Of a stretch of 9,164 nt of DNA, positions 1 to 4,814 are shown one piece after another. Numbering within the stretch: position 1 is the stretch's first letter; each line of letters starts with the position of its first letter. Origin of the DNA: DASWRT01 sp036403035 (lineage in GTDB: Bacteria > Pseudomonadota > Alphaproteobacteria > ATCC43930 > CGMCC-115725); assembly GCA_036403035.1 (NCBI GenBank), contig DASWRT010000225.1:1-9164 (forward strand), written 5' to 3'. Made by a program: the position numbers and the translations under genes. The notes below the pieces were generated by a model that saw only the letters and a program-made list of their open reading frames with translations, was not told the DNA's origin and searched no databases.

Positions 1-553
1 TACGTTTCTCGGCATCCCGCACCAAGCTCTGCATCCAGGCGATGGCGGCCAGCCGCACGCCTTCGGTGACGGGCGCCACATGGTGCAGGAAGGTGGTCGG
101 ATAGACGATCGCGTCGCCGGCCGGCAGCTTGATCTTCTGGGTGCCGTACTCGGTGTGGATCACCAGCTCGCCGCCGCCATAGGTCGCCGGGTCGCTGAGG
201 AACAGCGTCATCGAGAGGTCGATGCGGACCGGGTCGTCGGTAGGATTGCCGATCGCGTTGTCGACATGGTCGCCGTATGTCATGCCGGGCTTGTACCGGC
301 TGATGATCGGCGGAAGGATCCGCTTCGGGCGTGCGCCGACGATGAAGGTCTGGTTGCGGTTGACTGCGCCGAAGAACAGCGCGTTCAGTTCCTCGCGCCG
401 CTTGCGCGAGGGTTCGAGTTCCTCGTTGCGCTTGGCGTCGCTCACCAGACGGCCGGCCGTCCCCCGGCCGTCGACGAACGTCTCGCTCGCCGCAATCCGG
501 CGCAGCCGTTCGAGTTCGTCGGGGAGGAGGACGTTTTGCAGCCAGAGAAGCAT
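1..553 (-). CDS. piuC: PKHD-type Fe(II)/2-oxoglutarate hydroxylase, PiuC/YbiX family (3' end cut by window)
   Basis: The reading frame starts at an ATG (553-551) and runs off the left edge after 184 codons, so only the C-terminal part is missing (family length is about 225). The start MLLWLQNVLL is typical of the family. The conserved core is visible: YKPGMTYGDHVDNA gives iron ligands H96 and D98 (HxD), LHHVAPVTEGVR gives the distal histidine (H157) and the 2-oxoglutarate-binding arginine (R167), and YGGGEL sits between them. Members are cytoplasmic non-haem iron dioxygenases. In other bacteria they lie beside, and are co-regulated with, TonB-dependent siderophore receptors such as PiuA or Fiu; their exact substrate is not settled. 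No such receptor is visible here, but the downstream side lies outside the window. No good Shine-Dalgarno precedes the ATG. The family call is firm and the symbol is by family only. Confidence 0.93.
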   Translation of the reverse strand, partial: MLLWLQNVLLPDELERLRRIAASETFVDGRGTAGRLVSDAKRNEELEPSRKRREELNALFFGAVNRNQTFIVGARPKRILPPIISRYKPGMTYGDHVDNAIGNPTDDPVRIDLSMTLFLSDPATYGGGELVIHTEYGTQKIKLPAGDAIVYPTTFLHHVAPVTEGVRLAAIAWMQSLVRDAEKR

Positions 554-624
554 TGCGGTACGCGGGATCCGGAAGGACGCCGGCGGCTGATGTAACACAG
601 CGCACGCGCGAATGCCGTAGAAAA

Positions 625-645
625 GGCGTCGTGCGTCCAGACGCC
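625..645 (-). repeat. Terminator-like inverted repeat upstream of the piuC-like gene
   Basis: Arms GGCGTC (625-630) and GACGCC (640-645) enclose a 9-nt loop. Read on the minus strand, the second arm is followed at once by TTTTC, so the structure looks like a weak intrinsic terminator or a leader attenuator lying 72 nt before the piuC-like start. The stem is only 6 bp, so it could be chance in GC-rich DNA. Confidence 0.3.
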
Positions 646-788
646 ACGCGATGTTCAACCGGCGTCCAGGCATCGTCGCCTTGCTGACCGTACCGGCGGC
701 CTCGGATACTCCACCGCCGGTTGCCGAGGATTTCTACGCGGCGGGCCCGTTCGCGCGACGGATGCCGGTCCCTGCTGTCGGAAGGAAA

Positions 789-818
789 GGCACGGCGCTG
801 CGCGGAAGCCGCCGTGCC
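789..818. repeat. 9-bp GC-rich inverted repeat (leader hairpin or minus-strand terminator)
   Basis: Arms GGCACGGCG (789-797) and CGCCGTGCC (810-818) are perfectly complementary around a 12-nt loop. On the minus strand the stem is followed by TTTCCTTCC, giving it a terminator look. On the plus strand it ends 37 nt before the ATG at 856 and would form a strong hairpin in that gene's leader. No minus-strand gene that needs a terminator is recognisable to its right. Confidence 0.4.
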
Positions 819-855
819 CGGATCCCAAGACACGACAACGCGGAAGGACGACGCC

Positions 856-1245
856 ATGGCGGCGCAACAAGACGACATCAACCGGTCGCAGCATCAACCC
901 ACGCCGGGCGGCGGAACCGGCGGCGGCGGGACGGGGGCCGGCGCGGTCCCGCCGGACAGTCCGGGAAGCGATCAGGCCGGCATCGTCGGCAGCGGCGCGG
1001 TGTGGCACATGCACGACCACGACCAACAGGCTTCGGGCGGCGATGCCGGCCAAGCGGATCGACCTGTCGCAGCCCGGCGTGCTCGGCGACGAAACCGAGG
1101 AGCAGAACCTCGGTCAGCCCGGCGATCCCGGCGCGCGGATTACGAAGGAGGCCGAGGCGGCCTTCGCCGGCAACAAGCCGCAACGGCCGGACTACCCGGA
1201 CGAGTTGGTTGCGCCGGACGACGGCGAAAAGCGGTAACGCGGTAG
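856..1245 (+). CDS. Small Gly/Pro-rich hydrophilic protein, probably frameshifted after codon 62
   Basis: ATG at 856 is preceded by a good Shine-Dalgarno (GGAAGG, 842-847, 8-nt gap). Codons up to about 1043 look truly coding: G/C in the third position and a plausible product, MAAQQDDINRSQHQPTPGG, then a Gly/Thr/Pro-rich stretch, then GIVGSGAVWHMHDHDQQ. Beyond about 1043 this frame turns into an Arg-rich run, while the +1 frame (entry at 1043) becomes the good one. There is no stop near the switch; the frame continues to TAG at 1243-1245. The simplest reading is one gene of about 126 codons with a one-base frameshift (mutation or sequencing error) near 1040. The alternative is two overlapping genes. 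No domain is recognised and the function is unknown. There is no signal peptide or membrane segment. Confidence 0.45.
   Translation: MAAQQDDINRSQHQPTPGGGTGGGGTGAGAVPPDSPGSDQAGIVGSGAVWHMHDHDQQASGGDAGQADRPVAARRARRRNRGAEPRSARRSRRADYEGGRGGLRRQQAATAGLPGRVGCAGRRRKAVTR
1043..1237 (+). CDS. Small acidic hypothetical protein, or the second half of the gene starting at 856
   Basis: This frame encodes 64 residues beginning MPAKRIDLSQPGVLGDETEE and ending ELVAPDDGEKR, with TAA at 1235-1237. It is hydrophilic and rich in Asp, Glu, Pro and Gly, with no Cys, signal or membrane segment, and third positions are mostly G/C. It looks like a real protein, unlike the overlapping frame. The motif PGVLGDETEEQNLGQPGDPG resembles small uncharacterised proteins I associate with alphaproteobacteria; that is recall and was not checked. 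Only a weak ribosome-binding sequence (GGGCGG) precedes the ATG, so it may be the displaced C-terminal half of the 856 gene. A hairpin terminator candidate follows 12 nt after the stop. Confidence 0.6.
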   Translation: MPAKRIDLSQPGVLGDETEEQNLGQPGDPGARITKEAEAAFAGNKPQRPDYPDELVAPDDGEKR

Positions 1246-1249
1246 GACG

Positions 1250-1282
1250 GGAGCGACGTGGCGCGCAACGCCGGGTCGCTCC
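1250..1282 (+). terminator. Candidate intrinsic terminator after the small ORF
   Basis: Arms GGAGCGAC (1250-1257) and GTCGCTCC (1275-1282) pair perfectly. Inside them GGCG (1260-1263) and CGCC (1269-1272) extend the hairpin around the loop CGCAA. The sequence after it (TGTTGCGTT) is only moderately T-rich, so termination may be partial. The position, 12 nt after the TAA at 1237, fits a terminator. Confidence 0.5.
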
Positions 1283-1347
1283 TGTTGCGTTCGGCGGCGG
1301 CGATAGGCGATCAGCGCCCGGTTGTGGTGGCCGCCCTGGTCTCGGGC

Positions 1348-1355
1348 TATATAAC
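1348..1355 (+). promoter_or_regulatory. Probable -10 region for the oxygenase-yggS pair
   Basis: TATATAAC is an AT-rich island in very GC-rich DNA and matches the sigma-70 -10 box well (TATAAC at 1350-1355). The best -35-like sequence, TTGTGG (1322-1327), is 20-22 nt away, further than ideal, so this may be an activator-dependent promoter. A start near 1361 would place the 1362-1383 hairpin at the very 5' end of the transcript. Confidence 0.45.
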
Positions 1356-1361
1356 GGGCAA

Positions 1362-1383
1362 GCCGCGACGGCGTCGTCGCGGC
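1362..1383. repeat. Perfect 9-bp stem, 4-nt loop inverted repeat in the oxygenase leader
   Basis: Arms GCCGCGACG (1362-1370) and CGTCGCGGC (1375-1383) flank the loop GCGT. It lies just downstream of the probable -10 box and 29 nt before the TTG start. It could be an operator, a 5' stabilising mRNA hairpin or a translation-control element. No T-tract follows, so it is not an intrinsic terminator. Confidence 0.5.
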
Positions 1384-1412
1384 GCGTTGCTTGGAATGGA
1401 GAGGGGCCGGCC

Positions 1413-2072
1413 TTGGCGGAGTGGGAACAGTTCTTCGATCTCGACGCCTTCCGCGGCACGAAGCTGGCGGGTGAGCCGTTCCCCTATCTGACCGTGCCGC
1501 GCTTCATCCGCCCGGACGTGTTCGAACGGCTCGATCGCGAGTTCCCGGCAATCGCGGAACCGGGCAGCTTTCCGCCGAGCGAACTCAGCTACGGCGCCTA
1601 CTTCCAGTCCTTCCTCGACGCGCTGGCGAGCCCCGGCTTCCGCGAGCTGTTCGCGGAGAAGTTCGGCATGGTGCTCGGCGAGTTCGCGCCGCTCGTCACG
1701 GTGCGCGGCCGGATCCGCAGCACGGACGGCAGGATCCACACCGACACGCGGTCGAAGCTGATCACCGTCCTGCTCTACTTCAACCGCGATTGGGACGACA
1801 ATGGCGGTAGGCTCCGCCTGCTCCGCTCGCCGGACGATCTCGACGACTGGGTCGAGGAGATCCCGCCGGTGAACGGGCAGCTCCTCGCCTTCCGCGTCAC
1901 CGCCAATTCCTGGCACGGCCATCTGCCGGCTTCCGGTCCGCGCCGCGCGATCCAGCTCAACTGGGTCACCGACCCCGAGGTGCTGCACCGCGAGGAGACG
2001 CGCCACCGCATGTCGGCTCGGGTCAAGAAGCTGACGTCGTTCCTGCGGCCGCGCGCCGCCGCCCAGCCCTGA
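1413..2072 (+). CDS. 2OG-Fe(II) oxygenase superfamily protein
   Basis: The 219-residue product starts at TTG (MAEWEQFFDL), chosen because GGAGAGGGG (1398-1406) gives a very strong Shine-Dalgarno 6 nt upstream; the open frame continues further upstream but looks non-coding there. The fold is the double-stranded beta-helix dioxygenase type. RIHTDTRSKLITVLLYFN carries the HxD iron pair (H109, D111), NSWHGHLP carries the distal histidine (H168 most likely), and GPRRAIQLNWV carries the 2-oxoglutarate arginine (R177 or R178). It resembles the prolyl-hydroxylase-like 2OG-Fe(II) oxygenase group found beside polysaccharide or housekeeping genes, but the substrate cannot be read from sequence. It has no signal peptide, so it is cytoplasmic. 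Its TGA overlaps the yggS ATG (TGATG), which implies translational coupling. It is not closely similar to the dioxygenase at 1-553. Confidence 0.88.
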   Translation: MAEWEQFFDLDAFRGTKLAGEPFPYLTVPRFIRPDVFERLDREFPAIAEPGSFPPSELSYGAYFQSFLDALASPGFRELFAEKFGMVLGEFAPLVTVRGRIRSTDGRIHTDTRSKLITVLLYFNRDWDDNGGRLRLLRSPDDLDDWVEEIPPVNGQLLAFRVTANSWHGHLPASGPRRAIQLNWVTDPEVLHREETRHRMSARVKKLTSFLRPRAAAQP

Positions 2073-2770
2073 TGACGGCGACCGCCGGCGATATCGCCGC
2101 GAACTTCGCCGAGATCCGCCGCCGCATCGCCGAGGCGGAGGCGCAGTCCGGCCGGGCGGCGGGATCGGTGACGCTCATTGCGGTCAGCAAGACCAATCCT
2201 GTCGAAGCGGTCGAAGCGGCGCTCGCCTTCGGGCACCGCCATTTCGGCGAGAACCGCGTCCAGGAAGCGGAGGCCAAGTTTCCGCTGCTCAAGGCGGCGC
2301 ATCCCGACCTGGAGCTGCACCTGATCGGCCCGCTCCAGACCAACAAGGTCAAGAACGCGGTCGCCCTGTTCGACGTGATCGAGACGGTCGACCGGCCGAA
2401 GCTCGCCGAGGCGCTGGCCGCCGAAATGGCCCGCGCCGACCGCCGGCCGCGCTGCCTCGTCCAGGTGAATATCGGGGAGGAGCCGCAGAAGGCGGGCGTC
2501 CTGCCGGACGACGCCGACGCCTTCATCGAGGATTGCCGGAACCGGCTGGGGCTCCCGGTCGCCGGTCTGATGTGCATCCCGCCGGCCGACGACGAACCGT
2601 CGCTGCACTTCGCCCTGCTCCGCAAGATCGCGCGGCGTCACCAAGGGCTCGACGTGCTCAGCATGGGGATGAGCGCCGATTTCGAGATCGCGATCCGGTT
2701 CGGCGCAACCCTTGTGCGGGTCGGGACCGCGCTGTTCGGCGCGCGGCCGAAACCGTCGCCTGAATCGTAG
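2072..2770 (+). CDS. yggS: YggS/PLPBP-family pyridoxal phosphate homeostasis protein
   Basis: The 232-residue protein has the full set of family motifs on an alanine-racemase-like N-terminal TIM barrel: LIAVSKTN with the PLP-binding lysine K40, HFGENRVQEA (57-66), HLIGPLQTNKVKNA (83-96), QVNIGEEPQKAG (131-142), GLMCIPP (165-171) and SMGMSADFEIAIRFGATLVR (197-216), ending VGTALFGAR. Family members bind PLP without known enzymatic activity and buffer PLP supply and amino-acid and keto-acid balance in the cytoplasm. Length is normal. The ATG overlaps the stop of the upstream oxygenase by one base, so the two are probably one operon. The gene faces the convergent gene at 2854 across the terminator at 2785-2812. 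In many bacteria yggS sits near cell-division or proC genes; that context is absent here. Confidence 0.96.
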   Translation: MTATAGDIAANFAEIRRRIAEAEAQSGRAAGSVTLIAVSKTNPVEAVEAALAFGHRHFGENRVQEAEAKFPLLKAAHPDLELHLIGPLQTNKVKNAVALFDVIETVDRPKLAEALAAEMARADRRPRCLVQVNIGEEPQKAGVLPDDADAFIEDCRNRLGLPVAGLMCIPPADDEPSLHFALLRKIARRHQGLDVLSMGMSADFEIAIRFGATLVRVGTALFGARPKPSPES

Positions 2771-2784
2771 CCGGAAAGCTTTTC

Positions 2785-2812
2785 AAAAAAGGAAATGCTG
2801 AACGCATTTCCT
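2785..2812 (-). terminator. Intrinsic terminator for the minus-strand gene at 2854-3822 (possibly bidirectional)
   Basis: A perfect 9-bp stem, AGGAAATGC (2790-2798) and GCATTTCCT (2804-2812), encloses the loop TGAAC. On the minus strand it is followed directly by TTTTTT, a classic rho-independent terminator 41 nt past the stop of the uncharacterised gene. On the plus strand the same stem lies 19 nt after the yggS stop, but only CTATCGTCT follows, so it would work less well in that direction. Confidence 0.85.
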
Positions 2813-2853
2813 ATCGTCTGCCTCATATGAAAAGGCAGTGGTGCGCAAAGCCT

Positions 2854-3822
2854 CTACTGTGAGACATCGACCCGGCCGCCGCGGTACGCTGCCGGTTGGC
2901 CGGACCGGTCCTGCTGCATCCGGGCATATTTGTTGAGCGCATCGAGCATCCGCTGCGAGATCTCGACGGGCGGGTTGCTCGGCAGCGCGGCGTTCCCGGC
3001 GGCTGATGCAGGCAATGCGGTCGGCACCGGCTGCGCCGGCATTGCGGCCGCGGCGACGGTGGTGGCTGCCGCCATGCTCGACCGCATCGGCCGGCCTTGC
3101 GCGAAGCCGGGGATCGGCGGGAGCTGAAGGGGAATCGGCGTGTTGTTGAGCGGTCGCGCGGTCGCGGCTCCCATGCTGCCGCGGGCTCCGGCGGCGGGGC
3201 CGAGCAGGCGGCGCTGCGAGGCAGCGCTCTGCGCGAGGAATGCCGGATTGGCGTCACCGTCGCCATCACCTCTCGCGGCGACCTGAAAGGGCGAGATCGA
3301 GCGCGTCGTCCCGCCGGTAGCGATTGCGGGCGGCATCGCCTGCCCGGCTGCCGCCGTTTCGACAGCCGCCGCTGTTGCATGCGCTGCCGCCGGTGCGGCA
3401 TCCGGAGTGTTCTTGCCGGCAATAGCCGCCGCGCCGGCGCTGTCGCCATCCGCTGCCGGTTTCGACGCGACTTGCGTGCCCGCCGCCGGGTCGCCGGCCC
3501 CCTCCGGTGTTACCATCGCCAGCACGTGCTCGCCGAGATCCTTACCGGACTCCTCCCGCAACGCGACGTTCACCATGCCGGTGATGAAGCCTAAAGGACC
3601 GCCGAACAGCGTGTCCCCGACGACGCGCGGCACGTTGCCGATCTCGTCGCCGGTGATCGCGCGGTAGAGCGTGCTGACGACTGGAATGTGCTGAAGCGGG
3701 TTGATCGTGTCGATCAGGTCGCCGAACCCGAACTCCTTGCCCTGCCAGACATGCGGCTGCCCTGCCGGCGGCTTCTGTCCGGGCCAGGGTTGCGGCGGGT
3801 CGAGCGACAGCGGCGTTTCCAT
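2854..3822 (-). CDS. Conserved hypothetical Ala/Pro-rich protein with an N-terminal IPVVSTLYR-type domain
   Basis: I chose the ATG at 3822-3820 because CGGAGG lies 5 nt before it; upstream in-frame ATGs at 3840 and 3873 have weaker signals and would add 6 or 17 residues. The product is 322 residues. Residues 31-103 form the only well-ordered-looking part: FGDLIDTINPLQHIPVVS, then TLYRAITGDEIGNVPRVVGD, then TLFGGPLGFITGMVNVALRE and GKDLGEHVLAMV. I recall this block from uncharacterised alphaproteobacterial proteins; it was not checked. Residues about 105-280 are Ala/Gly/Pro-rich, likely disordered. Residues 282-322 contain a helix (PVEISQRMLDALNKYARMQQ). No signal peptide is evident, although GGPLGFITGMVNVAL is mildly hydrophobic. 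The function is unknown. The gene is monocistronic, divergent from the toxin-antitoxin operon, and ends at a strong terminator. Confidence 0.8.
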   Translation of the reverse strand: METPLSLDPPQPWPGQKPPAGQPHVWQGKEFGFGDLIDTINPLQHIPVVSTLYRAITGDEIGNVPRVVGDTLFGGPLGFITGMVNVALREESGKDLGEHVLAMVTPEGAGDPAAGTQVASKPAADGDSAGAAAIAGKNTPDAAPAAAHATAAAVETAAAGQAMPPAIATGGTTRSISPFQVAARGDGDGDANPAFLAQSAASQRRLLGPAAGARGSMGAATARPLNNTPIPLQLPPIPGFAQGRPMRSSMAAATTVAAAAMPAQPVPTALPASAAGNAALPSNPPVEISQRMLDALNKYARMQQDRSGQPAAYRGGRVDVSQ

Positions 3823-3909
3823 GCGAGCCTCCGCCGCCATACCAGCAAACGCGATGCCAGCGGAGATACCCATATTCTCAAGGGCTTGGCTCCACGGCTG
3901 GAGGGTTGC

Positions 3910-3928
3910 CCCGGCATATTCTGCCGGG
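3910..3928. repeat. Palindrome upstream of the uncharacterised gene, possible operator
   Basis: Arms CCCGGCA (3910-3916) and TGCCGGG (3922-3928) are perfect complements around TATTC. On the minus strand a weak promoter can be drawn here: TTGAAA (3948-3943) and CAGAAT (3923-3918), spaced by 19 nt. That would place the palindrome over the -10 box of the 2854-3822 gene. This is a possible operator, not demonstrated. Confidence 0.3.
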
Positions 3929-3966
3929 CGGGCGGCAGGATCTTTCAACCAAGGGCAGTTGCGGAA

Positions 3967-4004
3967 CGCTACGGTTAGTTGCTGAGGACGTAGCGGTATG
4001 CTAC
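3967..4004. promoter_or_regulatory. Candidate operator region of the toxin-antitoxin operon
   Basis: The element GCTAC/GTAGC occurs three times in 38 bp: CGCTAC (3967-3972), GTAGCG (3990-3995) and GCTAC (4000-4004). The first two and the last two form inverted pairs; the closer pair is GTAGC-GGTAT-GCTAC. A -10-like TATGCT (3997-4002) overlaps it. Type II antitoxins with an HTH domain usually repress their own operon by binding such repeats, so this is the natural binding region for the antitoxin encoded at 4281-4775. The link is inferred from position and repeat structure. Confidence 0.45.
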
Positions 4005-4300
4005 ATAAAAAAATCATGGAGATCGTATATCTCCGCGATGCCCGGAATGCGCTGAAGCGACTGCCGGTTGACCTGCGCCGGAAATTCCTGCGGGCGTTCG
4101 AGGCAATCGCGGCGGGCGAGGCACGGGAACTCGACGTTAAGCCGTTGACGGGGCGGTCGGAAAACCGTCTCCTAATCGGCGGCTTCCGGGCGATTTTCGA
4201 GATGGACGACGGGAGGCTGATCGTAATGCTGATCGGCCCGCGTGGAGACGTTTACAAGAAAATGCGCGAGGAGCCGGCCGATGAGTTCCGTCGAGAATGA
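3998..4300 (+). CDS. RelE/ParE-superfamily (HigB-like) toxin
   Basis: A small basic protein of 100 residues, or 94 if started at the second ATG (4016). The first ATG has GAGGA 9 nt upstream. The second has no Shine-Dalgarno but matches where relatives usually begin (MEIVYLRDARNALKRLP). The pattern is that of RelE-fold ribosome-dependent mRNA interferases: a basic helical region (ALKRLPVDLRRKFLRAFEAI), VKPLTGRSENRLLIGGFRAI, an acidic turn (FEMDDGRL), then IVMLIGPRGDVYKKM with the conserved Gly-x-Arg and a C-terminal Tyr. The basic and aromatic residues in these last motifs are where catalytic residues lie in the family. It is first in a two-gene operon, overlapping its antitoxin by 20 nt, the toxin-first order of HigBA-type systems. 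A ParE-like target (gyrase) cannot be excluded from sequence. Confidence 0.88.
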   Translation: MLHKKIMEIVYLRDARNALKRLPVDLRRKFLRAFEAIAAGEARELDVKPLTGRSENRLLIGGFRAIFEMDDGRLIVMLIGPRGDVYKKMREEPADEFRRE

Positions 4301-4775
4301 CGTAACGGTGCTGTTCGATCAGGACGGCAAGCCGACGCACGTCGTGCTCTCCTGGGAACAGTATGATCGCCTCCGGCGAAGCGCCGGGCCGGCTGCGCTG
4401 GTTTCCGGCGGCTTCCATGGAGCGCCGGACGACCTGGAAGACGCTGATGACATTGCCGCGGCGCAAGCCGGTGCCGCCGCGAAACATCGCGAGGCCGCTC
4501 TCGTCGCCGGAGTATCCGAACGGCTCGGCGCCGAGATCACGCTCGGCATTCCGCATGAAGTCGTCACCCGCGAGGCGGACGGCATGCATCCGGTGCGCGC
4601 TTGGCGGGAGCATCGGAGATTGAGCCAGACACAGCTTGCCGCCAAGTCAGGCATCAGCCGCGCCTACTTGGCGCAGATCGAAGCGGGTGAGCGGACAGGC
4701 ACTTTGGACGTGGTGAGTCGGCTGGCCCGGAAGCTGGGCTGCCTCGTCGAGGATCTTATCCCGAATTCCGCCTGA
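4281..4775 (+). CDS. XRE-family HTH antitoxin with a Phd-like N-terminal segment
   Basis: The start at ATG 4281 (MSSVENDVTV) is supported by GAGGAG 7 nt upstream and by overlap with the end of the toxin gene; the open frame reaches back to 4242 but only inside the toxin gene. The product is 164 residues. Residues 7-31 (VTVLFDQDGKPTHVVLSWEQYDRL) resemble the N-terminal strand-helix of Phd/YefM-type antitoxins. Residues 45-95 are Ala/Asp/Glu-rich and likely bind or wrap the toxin. Residues 104-160 are a Cro/CI-type helix-turn-helix: VRAWREHRRLSQTQLAAKSG, then ISRAYLAQIEAGERTGTLDV, then a closing LARKLG helix. It should neutralise the upstream toxin and repress the operon through the repeats at 3967-4004. 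The N-terminal segment plus XRE layout is common for alphaproteobacterial antitoxins, so it is not a novel fusion. Confidence 0.88.
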   Translation: MSSVENDVTVLFDQDGKPTHVVLSWEQYDRLRRSAGPAALVSGGFHGAPDDLEDADDIAAAQAGAAAKHREAALVAGVSERLGAEITLGIPHEVVTREADGMHPVRAWREHRRLSQTQLAAKSGISRAYLAQIEAGERTGTLDVVSRLARKLGCLVEDLIPNSA

Positions 4776-4814
4776 CGGAGCCAAGGCCCCTTCGCCGACA
4801 CCGGCAGATCGCCG

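Larger units (their letters stand above)
554..855. other. Intergenic stretch without a convincing gene
   Basis: About 300 bp separate the divergent piuC-like gene from the small plus-strand coding region at 856. Open frames exist here on both strands, but their residues look like translated GC-rich noise (Arg/Pro/Ala-rich, no family motifs). The stretch holds two GC-rich inverted repeats (625-645 and 789-818), listed separately. Promoters for both flanking genes should lie here, but I could not pick a good -35/-10 pair. Confidence 0.5.

Noticed and set aside
651..1412. Long N-terminal extension of the oxygenase frame back to an ATG at 651
   Set aside because: The extra 254 codons are Arg-rich and overlap the small coding region at 856-1237. 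A strong Shine-Dalgarno supports the TTG at 1413.
878..1459. 193-codon minus-strand open frame, considered as a real gene using the terminator-like repeat at 789-818
   Set aside because: Its product is Arg/Pro-rich with no domain, and it overlaps the start of the oxygenase gene. The codon pattern favours the plus strand.
1775..2644. 289-codon minus-strand open frame opposite the oxygenase and yggS
   Set aside because: Antisense to two genes with clear catalytic or binding motifs; no recognisable family.
3097..3594. 165-codon plus-strand open frame with Cys/Arg-rich stretches (RCCMRCRRCG), considered as a zinc-binding protein
   Set aside because: The cysteines come from the Ala-rich repeats of the minus-strand gene read in antisense; there is no regular metal-site spacing.
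4281..4775. Antitoxin with Phd-like and XRE parts considered as a novel fusion
   Set aside because: This layout is common among alphaproteobacterial antitoxins in RelE-type pairs, so it is not reported as new.
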